A DNA stretch of 12,722 nucleotides from JOPF136 sp035541255 (GTDB taxonomy: Bacteria > Acidobacteriota > Terriglobia > Acidiferrales > UBA7541), in the NCBI GenBank assembly GCA_035541255.1, contig DATKNR010000104.1, positions 1 through 12,722 of the forward strand, read 5' to 3'. Under the pieces are notes generated by a model. The model saw only the letters and a program-made list of their open reading frames with translations. It was not told the DNA's origin and searched no databases. Below are positions 7,282 through 12,722 of this stretch, piece after piece. The translations under genes were made by a program, and so were the position numbers. Numbering within the stretch: position 1 is the stretch's first letter; every line of letters starts with the position of its first letter.

Positions 7282-8193
7282 GTGACACAGCCTGCCAGCG
7301 GAATCCGCTCCATGACCGGGTACGCGCAGGCGCGCGCGGAGGAGAACGGGCTGGCCGTGCGCGTGAGCATCCGAAGCGTGAACCACCGTTTTCTCGATCT
7401 GCACGTGCGGCTGCCCGAGGGTTGGGAGCCGCTGGAGCCGAGGCTGCGGCAGCGGGTGCGGCAGCGCGTGCGGCGCGGCCACGTGGACGTGGCCGTGCGC
7501 ATCGAGCCGACCGGGCCGATTGCTGTGCAGTTCAACCACGCGCTCGCCGCCGCCTACGCCCGCGCGGCGCAGGAACTCAGCGCTGAGTTCGCCACTTCTC
7601 CCTCGATTGATTTCGTGGCCCTTCTTCGCCTGCCCGGAGTCGTAGCCGGCTCCGGAGTGCCGTCGGAGGAAGAGGTGGAACGCGCCGCGGGGATGGCGGA
7701 ACGCTGCCTGGATGATGCGCTGGGGCGGCTGGATGAAATGCGATTCGCGGAAGGCGCATCACTGGCGGCGGAAATGCGGGGGCGGGTGCGCAAGATTGCC
7801 GAGCGGGCAAAGGAGATCGAGAAGCTGGCGGCGGTGCTGCGTCCCGAATATGCCCGGCGGCTGAACGAGCGGCTGGCAGACCTGCTGGGCAATGCGGCGA
7901 TCGACCCGGCGCGGCTGGCACAGGAGGCGGCGCTACTGGCTGAGCGGTCCGACGTGAGCGAAGAGGTGGCGCGACTGCGGAGCCACCTGCAGCAGTTCGA
8001 TGCGCTATTGGAGTCCGACCCCGAGGCCGGAAAAAAACTCGATTTTTTGCTTCAGGAAATGCAGCGGGAATCGAATACCATGCTATCGAAGAGTCCGGGG
8101 GTCGAGGGCCAGGGGCTGGCGATCACGGATCTTGCGCTCGAAGTGAAGGCCGAGGTCGAGCGGTTGCGCGAACAGATGCAGAACGTGGAATGA
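7282..8193 (+). CDS. yicC: YicC/YloC family endoribonuclease
   Basis: YicC-family proteins are endoribonucleases; E. coli YicC has been linked to small-RNA turnover. The 303-residue product begins at GTG 7282, 2 nt after the msbA-like stop, with GGGGAG at 7265-7270 upstream. The family's N-terminal signature IRSMTGYA is at residues 8-15, so the internal ATG at 7312 (Met11) would cut into it; GTG is preferred. RSVNHRFLDLHVRLPE follows, as expected for the N-terminal domain. The C-terminal domain (DUF1732) has ERSDVSEEVARLRSHLQQF and GKKLDFLLQEMQRESNT (250-266), the most conserved stretch of the family. The reading frame stays open upstream to 6793 inside msbA, but that extension has no family similarity. 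Position before gmk and rpoZ is conserved in Firmicutes (yloC-remA-gmk-rpoZ-coaBC-priA); remA is absent here. Length is close to the usual ~290 aa. Confidence 0.95.
   Translation: MTQPASGIRSMTGYAQARAEENGLAVRVSIRSVNHRFLDLHVRLPEGWEPLEPRLRQRVRQRVRRGHVDVAVRIEPTGPIAVQFNHALAAAYARAAQELSAEFATSPSIDFVALLRLPGVVAGSGVPSEEEVERAAGMAERCLDDALGRLDEMRFAEGASLAAEMRGRVRKIAERAKEIEKLAAVLRPEYARRLNERLADLLGNAAIDPARLAQEAALLAERSDVSEEVARLRSHLQQFDALLESDPEAGKKLDFLLQEMQRESNTMLSKSPGVEGQGLAITDLALEVKAEVERLREQMQNVE
7446..7469 (+). repeat. 12-bp tandem repeat inside yicC
   Basis: Two adjacent 12-base units (7446-7457 and 7458-7469) differ at one base and encode RQRV twice, followed by RRG. The segment falls where YicC proteins normally carry a basic helix before the conserved beta-strand, so it may be chance codon similarity in an Arg-rich helix rather than a recent duplication. 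Confidence 0.5.
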
Positions 8194-8202
8194 CCATTGT
8201 CC

Positions 8203-8229
8203 GGGGAGGATCTCGTTCAAACGCCCATG
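8203..8229 (+). promoter_or_regulatory. Strong but distant Shine-Dalgarno before gmk
   Basis: GGGGAGGA (8203-8210) is one of the best anti-16S matches in the window, yet the nearest in-frame ATG downstream is at 8227, leaving 17 nt from the end of GGAGG. No start codon lies between them in frame. A TTG at 8197 is upstream of the purine run. The distance may lower gmk translation, or the gap may be shortened by local folding. Confidence 0.4.
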
Positions 8230-8859
8230 TCCTCGACGCATCCTCCAATTCCATTCATCGTTTCCGGGCCGTCCGGTTGCGGGAAATCCACGCTGGTGGA
8301 AAAGATCCTGGAACTGCCCGGAGTCATGTTTTCCATATCCTGTACCACGCGGAAACCACGCCAGACGGAAGACCCCGGGAAATGGTACAATTTCGTGTCT
8401 GAGGAAGAGTTCGAGCGCATGGTGGCGCGCGGGGAATTTCTGGAGCATGCCCGCGTGTTCGGCCGGTACAGTTATGGAACGCCGAAGCGCTGGCTGGAAG
8501 AGGCGCGCACCAAGGGCCTGGACATCGTCCTCGAAATAGACGTGCAGGGAGCTGCGCAGGTCCGTTCGCTGCTGCCCGAATCCGTTTCCATTTTCATCCT
8601 GCCACCATCGCGGAAGGCGCTCGGCGAGCGTCTGCGCGCGCGGGACCAGGACACGGAAGAGGAAATCGAGCGGCGGCTGAAGCAGGCCCGGCAGGAAATT
8701 CTGGAGCACGTGGAACGCTACGACCACGTCGTCATCAATGACGAACTGGCGAGCGCGGGCCGGAAGGTGCAGTCCATCGTCCTGGCGGCGCGAACGCGAA
8801 GCCGGACGGCGCTCGGATCGGAAGCGGTCCGTGAGGTGCTTCGCTCGTTTGGAGGATAA
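8227..8859 (+). CDS. gmk: Guanylate kinase
   Basis: Gmk phosphorylates GMP (and dGMP) to GDP with ATP, an essential cytoplasmic step in GTP and dGTP supply. From ATG 8227 the protein has 210 residues, the normal family size. It shows the P-loop GPSGCGKST (14-22), the GMP-binding SCTTRKPR...DPGKWYNF region, FLEHARVFGRYSYGTPK, the EIDVQGAAQVR strand, and the lid RLRARDQDTEEEIERRL. The GMP-site motif carries ED where many homologues have GE and Trp where Asp or His is common before YNF; the rest is typical. An in-frame TTG at 8197 would add ten residues without family support. The start is 33 nt after the yicC stop. The next gene, rpoZ, uses a GGAGG placed in the last gmk codons. Linking GTP supply with RNA polymerase omega is a common gene pairing. 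Confidence 0.96.
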   Translation: MSSTHPPIPFIVSGPSGCGKSTLVEKILELPGVMFSISCTTRKPRQTEDPGKWYNFVSEEEFERMVARGEFLEHARVFGRYSYGTPKRWLEEARTKGLDIVLEIDVQGAAQVRSLLPESVSIFILPPSRKALGERLRARDQDTEEEIERRLKQARQEILEHVERYDHVVINDELASAGRKVQSIVLAARTRSRTALGSEAVREVLRSFGG

Positions 8860-8864
8860 AGTTG
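8851..8864 (+). promoter_or_regulatory. Shine-Dalgarno deciding the rpoZ start
   Basis: GGAGG (8851-8855) lies in the last codons of gmk. It is 6 nt from TTG 8862 (optimal) and 12 nt from ATG 8868 (long). The two starts differ by only two residues (Met-Gln), so the choice has no effect on function. Confidence 0.5.
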
Positions 8865-9095
8865 CAAATGACCGCCGCAAAAGAACCGCCCAGCAGCCAA
8901 TTCGCGTTTGTGCTTCTCGCCGCCAAGCGTGCCCGCCAGCTCATGGCCGGAGCGCCCATGCTGCTTGCGCATACGCGCGCCCATAAGCCGACGCGCATCG
9001 CCGTCGAGGAGCTCCAGCACGAGCTGCTGGAATACGACCAGCCGGAGATTACCGACCGCGCCGAGGAGAAGGAAGGCAAGCGCCGGAGCGAATAG
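8862..9095 (+). CDS. rpoZ: RNA polymerase omega subunit
   Basis: Omega is the small subunit that folds around the C-terminal part of beta-prime, helps assemble RNA polymerase and forms part of a ppGpp site in Proteobacteria. The 77-residue product (75 if started at ATG 8868) has the two family motifs: FVLLAAKRARQL (16-27) and HKPTRIAVEEL (41-51), separated by a short turn. The end is charged and probably disordered (Glu/Lys/Arg-rich). It is shorter than E. coli omega (91 aa), as in many non-proteobacterial forms, and the first motif carries Phe-Val-Leu-Leu where SRF...LVLVAAKRAR is usual. It begins 2 nt after gmk and ends 15 nt before coaBC, the same order as in Firmicutes. The E. coli gmk-rpoZ pairing supports the call. 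Confidence 0.93.
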   Translation: MQMTAAKEPPSSQFAFVLLAAKRARQLMAGAPMLLAHTRAHKPTRIAVEELQHELLEYDQPEITDRAEEKEGKRRSE

Positions 9096-9098
9096 GCC

Positions 9099-9113
9099 GG
9101 AGGGACGCGGATG
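9099..9113 (+). promoter_or_regulatory. Ribosome binding site of coaBC
   Basis: GGAGGG (9099-9104) stands 6 nt before ATG 9111, an ideal spacing. It is the cleanest ribosome binding site in the window and fixes the coaBC start. Confidence 0.7.
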
Positions 9114-10334
9114 CGCGTTGCGGTTGGAGTGACGGGAGGAGTGGCCGCGTACAAGGCCGCGGAACTTGTGCGCGCTCTCCAGCAGGAAGGACTGGAAGTC
9201 GAGGTGGTGATGACGCGCGCGGCGCGCGAGTTCATCACGCCGCTCACCTTTGCAGCACTCACCGGACGGAAAGTCATTACGGAAATGTTCAGCACGGAGA
9301 CCGCTGCTCCGGCGAACGTGGAGAGCGCGATCGAGCACATCGCGGTGGCGCAGCGCATCGACGCGCTGGTGGTGGCGCCGGCTACGGCCGACTTCCTGGC
9401 GCGGATGGCCAACGGACTGGCCGATGATTTTCTCTCCACACTGGTGCTGGCCACAAAGGCGCACGTGATCGTGGCTCCGGCGATGAACGTGAACATGCTG
9501 GAGCATCCCGCCACGCAGGAAAACCTGAAGCGGTTGCGAGCACGCGGAGTGCGCCTGGTGGAACCGGGCGAAGGCTACTTGGCGTGCGGGATGACCGGAC
9601 CGGGACGCCTGGCGGAAGTGGAAGAGATCGCGCGGGTGGTGTGCGAGACGCTTGGACTGCGGAAGGATCTGGCCGGCGAGACTGTCCTTGTCACGGCCGG
9701 ACCGACACGCGAAGCCGTGGATCCGGTGCGGTATCTGAGCAACCGGTCGTCCGGAAAAATGGGCTACGCGCTGGCGGAAGCCGCGATGCGGCGTGGAGCG
9801 CGAGTCGTCCTGGTGAGCGGTCCCGTGTCGCTGGCGCCGCCACAGAATGCGGAGTTCGTTCCGGTGCGGACGGCGGAGGAAATGCGCGCGGCGGTACTGG
9901 AACGGTTGCCGCAGGCAACCGTGGTGATGATGGCCGCGGCGGTGGCGGATTACCGCGCGGCGAAACCGGCTACACAGAAGATCAAGCGCAGTTCCGGGCC
10001 GATGACGCTGGAACTTGCGCCCACACCGGACATTCTGGCGGAAGTTGCGGCGCAGAAGGGCAACCGGACACTGGTGGGATTCGCCGCGGAAACGGCGGAC
10101 CTGGCGGAAAACGCGCGCGCAAAACTCGCGCGGAAACACGTAGACCTGGTGGTGGCGAACGACGTGTCGCGTGAGGGCGCCGGGTTCGACGTGGACACGA
10201 ATATCGTGACGCTGGTGCGGCGCGACGGAACGCAAGCCGAGCTGCCGCAGATGAGCAAACTGGATCTGGCCACGCGCCTGCTGGATGAAGTGGCGGCGCT
10301 CCGCAGCGCCGCAGGACGGGACCGCTCCTCCTGA
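9111..10334 (+). CDS. coaBC: Bifunctional phosphopantothenoylcysteine decarboxylase / phosphopantothenate-cysteine ligase
   Basis: This cytoplasmic enzyme makes two steps of coenzyme A synthesis: CoaB joins cysteine to 4'-phosphopantothenate using CTP, and CoaC (an FMN protein) decarboxylates the product to 4'-phosphopantetheine. The 407 residues match the E. coli protein (406) closely. CoaC domain, about 1-180: FMN-binding VGVTGGVAAYKAAELVR at the start, catalytic His76 in IEHIA, APAMN with Asn126, and active-site Cys159 in LACGMTGPGR. CoaB domain, about 188-400: TAGPTREAVDPVRYLSNRSS with Asn211, AAVADYR (276-282) and the KIKR lysines (290-293). All catalytic residues are present one position later than in E. 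coli. The start has a GGAGGG at ideal spacing. The stop overlaps the ATG of the next gene (ATGA), so the uracil-DNA glycosylase is translationally coupled. In Firmicutes priA follows directly; here two genes intervene. Confidence 0.98.
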   Translation: MRVAVGVTGGVAAYKAAELVRALQQEGLEVEVVMTRAAREFITPLTFAALTGRKVITEMFSTETAAPANVESAIEHIAVAQRIDALVVAPATADFLARMANGLADDFLSTLVLATKAHVIVAPAMNVNMLEHPATQENLKRLRARGVRLVEPGEGYLACGMTGPGRLAEVEEIARVVCETLGLRKDLAGETVLVTAGPTREAVDPVRYLSNRSSGKMGYALAEAAMRRGARVVLVSGPVSLAPPQNAEFVPVRTAEEMRAAVLERLPQATVVMMAAAVADYRAAKPATQKIKRSSGPMTLELAPTPDILAEVAAQKGNRTLVGFAAETADLAENARAKLARKHVDLVVANDVSREGAGFDVDTNIVTLVRRDGTQAELPQMSKLDLATRLLDEVAALRSAAGRDRSS

Positions 10335-11164
10335 TGGATTCCCCCCCACGGCCGCAGATCGAAGCCTGGCTGCGCTATTTCGACGATTTGGGACTGGGTC
10401 CTTTCTACCTGGACCGCGCGGCGGCCGAGCTGCCGAGTGTCGCGCCTGCGGCGGCAGAAGCGCGCCGGGCACCAACGACTGCAAAGCGCAATCCGCCAGC
10501 CATGCAGCCCGCACCAGCTCCGCGCGCGCAGGACGCCGCGCTGCCCGTAGTGCCTTCGCTCTTCGACGCGACGCCGCGCGTGGAGGGCGATTCGCTGGGG
10601 CGCATTCGCGAAGACATCGGGGAATGCAAACGGTGCCGGCTGTGCGAGGCGCGAAACACGATCGTGTTCGGCGACGGGAACGAGCGCGCGCAACTTGTGT
10701 TTGTGGGAGAAGGGCCGGGCCACGACGAGGACTTGCAGGGCCTGCCGTTCGTGGGACGCGCGGGCAAACTGCTGACGCAGATGATCGAGGCGATGGGGCT
10801 GCGGCGCGAGAACGTGTACATCTGCAACATAGTGAAGTGCCGCCCGCCGGGAAACCGGCAGCCAGAACGCGATGAGGTAGCCACCTGCTCGCCGTTTTTG
10901 GACCGGCAGCTCGCGGCGATTCACCCGCGGGTGATCGTGTGCCTGGGAAACGTGGCGGCGCAGACGTTGCTGGGGACGAATAAATCGATCTCGCAATTCC
11001 GCGGGCAGTGGTTCGAGTTCCGCGGGTCGAAGCTGCTGGCTACCTATCACCCCGCGTTCCTGCTGCGGACGCCATCGGCAAAAAGCGAAGTGTGGACGGA
11101 CCTGAAAAAGGTGATGGCGGAGCTGGGGCTGAAGCCGCCCAAACCGAAACCGCGGTCCGCCTGA
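10334..11164 (+). CDS. udg: Family 4 uracil-DNA glycosylase (4Fe-4S)
   Basis: Family 4 UDGs remove uracil arising from cytosine deamination or dUTP incorporation, starting base excision repair. In 276 residues the core (about 88-270) shows GEGPGHDED (125-133) and GLPFVGRAG, the KCRPPGNRQP segment, and THP-type motif ATYHPAFLLR (His239). The likely [4Fe-4S] ligands are Cys98 and Cys101 (CxxCRL...R), Cys169 and Cys185, with spacing close to the Thermus enzyme. Before the core is a ~85-residue extension: a helix-like WLRYFDDLGLGPFYLDRA (12-29), then an Ala/Pro-rich linker. Thermus-type enzymes are ~205 aa, so the extension accounts for the extra length. The ATG overlaps the coaBC TGA (ATGA), giving tight coupling. 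Cys104 is an additional cysteine near the cluster. No other repair gene is adjacent except priA, two genes on. Enzyme identity is secure; the extension's role is unknown. Confidence 0.95.
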   Translation: MDSPPRPQIEAWLRYFDDLGLGPFYLDRAAAELPSVAPAAAEARRAPTTAKRNPPAMQPAPAPRAQDAALPVVPSLFDATPRVEGDSLGRIREDIGECKRCRLCEARNTIVFGDGNERAQLVFVGEGPGHDEDLQGLPFVGRAGKLLTQMIEAMGLRRENVYICNIVKCRPPGNRQPERDEVATCSPFLDRQLAAIHPRVIVCLGNVAAQTLLGTNKSISQFRGQWFEFRGSKLLATYHPAFLLRTPSAKSEVWTDLKKVMAELGLKPPKPKPRSA

Positions 11165-11203
11165 ACCGGAGCGGCACTGACGCCGACTGCCGCGCCCATT
11201 TCC

Positions 11204-12091
11204 ATGAATGCCGGAATCCTGCTCGGACTTTCCGCCGCCATCTGCTGGGGCTTGGCGGATTTCATCGCGCGATATTCCTCGAAGCGAATTGGAGCATACC
11301 GGACGCTGTTCTACATGCAGGTGGCAGGACTGGCATTTGCGAGCGCATGGAGCATGGCGGCGGACCAGGGCGGAGGAATGGGCGCACTGGCACGAGGCGC
11401 GCGGGAGCACTGGAGACTGGCGGCGTTTCTGGGCGCGTCGAGCGGGCTAAGCATGCTGGCGTTTTACAGCGCGCTGGAGCACGGCACGCTGTCGATCGTG
11501 GCGCCGATCGCCAGCAGCTATCCGGCGCTGACGGTGCTGCTGGCGTATGCGAGCGGAGAGAGGCTGACGGCGATGCGAGCGGCGGGAGTGGCGCTGACGC
11601 TCGGGGGAGTGGTGCTGGCCTCCATCCCGGAGAACTCTTTCGCCGGAAATACAGGGGCGGAAACCAGGGTGCTCGCGCCGGGAGTGCTGCTGGCGATGGT
11701 GTGCGCGCTGGGATTTGGAGTTACGTATTGGGCGCTGGGCTTCTACGCGATCGCGGCGTGGGGAGCGCTCGGAACGGTGTGGACGCAGAGGCTGTCGACC
11801 GTGGCGTGGCTCGGGGCGACGGTGGTGCCGCTGCGGAGGAGCATTGCACCGCCTGCCGGGAACGGATGGTGGCTGGTGATTGTTGTGGGGGTGCTGGACG
11901 CGTTCGGGTTCGTGCTGAGCAACCGGGGATTCGAGAGAGAGCAGGTGGGAGTGGTGACGGTGCTGGGATCGCTGTTCGGCGCGGTGACGCTGCTGCTGGC
12001 GTTTGTGGTTCTCAGAGAGCGATTGTCACGGCGGCAGTGGGCGGGAGTTGCGCTGATTTTTGCCGGGATTGTTCTGATTAACGCGCGGTAG
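11204..12091 (+). CDS. EamA/DMT-superfamily membrane permease
   Basis: The 295-residue product is almost wholly hydrophobic with about ten predicted membrane helices (for example 3-22, 33-53, 71-89, 95-113), arranged as two EamA repeats. Helix-start motifs typical of the family are visible: LLGLSAAICWGLADFIARY in repeat 1 and LLAMVCALGFGVTYWALGFY in repeat 2. Each repeat ends in a Glu-Arg-Leu type loop before a terminal helix (SGERLTAMRAAGVALTLGGV; LRERLSRRQWAGVALIFAGI). EamA proteins export amino acids, nucleotides or other small metabolites, or import sugars; the substrate cannot be told from sequence. The ATG at 11204 lacks a Shine-Dalgarno and is 39 nt after udg. Codons end in G more than in the first genes of the window. 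The gene is not part of the usual coaBC-priA neighbourhood, so it is an accessory insertion with udg. No truncation is seen. Confidence 0.9.
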   Translation: MNAGILLGLSAAICWGLADFIARYSSKRIGAYRTLFYMQVAGLAFASAWSMAADQGGGMGALARGAREHWRLAAFLGASSGLSMLAFYSALEHGTLSIVAPIASSYPALTVLLAYASGERLTAMRAAGVALTLGGVVLASIPENSFAGNTGAETRVLAPGVLLAMVCALGFGVTYWALGFYAIAAWGALGTVWTQRLSTVAWLGATVVPLRRSIAPPAGNGWWLVIVVGVLDAFGFVLSNRGFEREQVGVVTVLGSLFGAVTLLLAFVVLRERLSRRQWAGVALIFAGIVLINAR

Positions 12092-12201
12092 ACGCGCGGT
12101 GTCAACATTTCGAGCGGCCATTCGCGATTAACGGCTCCGATTTTGATGTGCTTCCCGGAACACAGGCTGAAAACCTGCGCCACTGATACACTGAGCGACG
12201 A
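12092..12201 (+). other. Intergenic region before priA
   Basis: This 110-nt stretch is the longest gap in the window and is less G+C-rich than the genes. It holds a small imperfect inverted repeat (12148-12163, centre TTCCCGGAA) and an extended -10-like element just before priA. No intrinsic terminator (stem plus T-run) follows the EamA gene, and no convincing small ORF was seen. Confidence 0.5.
12184..12192 (+). promoter_or_regulatory. Possible extended -10 element of a priA promoter
   Basis: TGATACACT combines TG-N with TACACT, which matches four of six -10 consensus positions. No good -35 lies at 16-18 nt upstream. A start of transcription ~7 nt downstream would fall at 12199-12202, giving a near-leaderless priA mRNA; no Shine-Dalgarno is seen before the ATG. 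The match is weak and could be chance. Confidence 0.22.
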
Positions 12202-12722
12202 ATGACAGAACTGTGCGAAGTCGCGCTACCTGTGCCGCTGCGCAGCACGTTTACGTATGCGGCGCGGGAGAACACCACGCCGGCAGCGGGGCCGGGGATG
12301 CGCGTGGTGGTGCCATTCCGCAACCGAGCGCTTGTGGGAGTGGTGCTGGCGATCGCGCACGGGGCGGCTGAGCGCGAAGGCGTGCGCGAAATATCGGAGG
12401 TGCTGGACGCCGAGCCAGCGCTCACTCCGGCGATGATCGAGCTGGGCCGCTGGGTGGCGAGCTATTACCTGGCGCCGGTGGGAGAAGTGTTCCGCGCGAT
12501 GCTGCCGCCTGTGGTGGAGGTCCGCGCGGTCCAGGAACTCTCGCGCACGGCGGCGGGAACGGAATACCTGCGCGAGTTGGAAGCGCTCGAAGAGCGCACA
12601 GGGGACGAACGCGCGGAGGCTGCCGTCTTACAGGCATTCTCGGGCGAGCCGGGGACGAAGCGCGCCGCTCCGCTGCGGCGGATATCCGGAGGCGAGACGG
12701 CGATCGGGCGGTTGCTGCGGCG
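12202..12722 (+). CDS. priA: Primosomal protein N' (replication restart helicase PriA), 3' end missing
   Basis: PriA recognises stalled or collapsed forks and D-loops and reloads the replisome. Only the first ~173 codons are in the window and no stop occurs before its end. The N-terminal 3'-DNA-binding domain is clear: CEVALPVPLRSTFTYAA (5-21), GMRVVVPFRNRALVGVVLAI (32-51), then EVLDAEPALTP (about 70-80). The start of the winged-helix part follows, RWVASYYLAPVGEVFRAMLP (about 87-106), close to the typical ADYYLAPLGEVLRAALP pattern. The helicase motifs, zinc-binding cysteines and C-terminal domain lie beyond the window. ATG 12202 is the only reasonable start because an in-frame TGA stands at 12184. 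Position after coaBC follows the Firmicutes order (coaBC-priA-def-fmt), but here udg and an EamA gene intervene and a 110-nt gap suggests a separate promoter. Confidence 0.94.
   Translation, partial: MTELCEVALPVPLRSTFTYAARENTTPAAGPGMRVVVPFRNRALVGVVLAIAHGAAEREGVREISEVLDAEPALTPAMIELGRWVASYYLAPVGEVFRAMLPPVVEVRAVQELSRTAAGTEYLRELEALEERTGDERAEAAVLQAFSGEPGTKRAAPLRRISGGETAIGRLLR

Noticed and set aside
8718..10514. A 598-codon open frame on the minus strand opposite rpoZ and coaBC
   Set aside because: It is a shadow of strongly conserved coaBC and rpoZ; its composition (Arg/His/Gly-rich) is typical of antisense translation in G+C-rich DNA.
9950..11410. A 486-codon open frame on the minus strand opposite udg and the ends of coaBC and the EamA gene
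   Set aside because: It crosses three plus-strand genes without respecting any boundary and shows no recognisable domain.
11008..12081. A 357-codon plus-strand frame overlapping udg and the EamA gene
   Set aside because: It is out of frame with two clear protein families and is Gly/Arg/Ala-rich with no domain.
12081..12100. 9-bp direct repeat ACGCGCGGT around the stop codon of the EamA gene
   Set aside because: It is a single short GC-rich repeat, common by chance in this composition and without further copies nearby.
12148..12163. Imperfect inverted repeat GTG-c-TTCC-C-GGAA-CAC before priA
   Set aside because: The arms are short with a bulge, no T-run follows for a terminator, and no regulator family can be named; likely chance.
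1..12722. Mobile elements, prophage, CRISPR or defence islands
   Set aside because: No transposase, integrase, Cas or toxin-antitoxin similarity and no regular repeats were seen; every gene is a recognised family member and gaps are at most 110 bases.

Overview
The window is a single, tightly packed, fully co-directional (+ strand) block of conserved housekeeping genes from a high-G+C Gram-negative bacterium. Seven hand-counted 60-base rows hold 35 to 42 G+C each. The best guess is Acidobacteriota. This rests on lipopolysaccharide-export genes (so an outer membrane) standing beside a Firmicutes-like order yicC-gmk-rpoZ-coaBC-(...)-priA, plus a very long LptC-type protein and a short omega subunit. 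It is an inference from gene content and order, not from a phylogeny. No mobile element, CRISPR array, rRNA or tRNA is visible.

Left part (1-5323): the 3' part of a large LptC/OstA (LptA-like) periplasmic protein, then lptB (ATPase of the Lpt LPS exporter), rpoN (sigma-54) and rapZ (P-loop RNA-binding/nucleotide-binding regulator). Spacing is 9 nt, 4 nt and 0 nt; rpoN and rapZ are in the same frame and separated only by the rpoN TAA. This is the classic lptA-lptB-rpoN-...-rapZ neighbourhood, but the hpf and ptsN/hprK genes usually found between rpoN and rapZ are absent.

Middle (5324-7279): a 99-nt gap with a candidate sigma-70 promoter whose TTGACA overlaps the rapZ stop, then an MsbA-like ABC exporter with a TTG start. 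LptB and the MsbA-like protein would act in successive steps of LPS transport (lipid A flipping, then extraction to the outer membrane).

Right part (7282-12722): yicC (endoribonuclease family), gmk (guanylate kinase), rpoZ (RNA polymerase omega), coaBC (coenzyme A biosynthesis), a family 4 uracil-DNA glycosylase overlapping coaBC by ATGA, an EamA/DMT permease, a 110-nt gap, and the 5' part of priA (replication restart helicase), which runs off the window. No intergenic stretch exceeds 110 bases and no convincing intrinsic terminator is visible, so long polycistronic transcripts are likely.

I found no clear new defence, mobile or catalytic system. The observations most worth following are the very long LptC-OstA protein, the one-stop rpoN/rapZ junction with the missing hpf/pts cassette, the switch in GC skew within a same-strand gene run, and the udg-eamA pair inserted between coaBC and priA.
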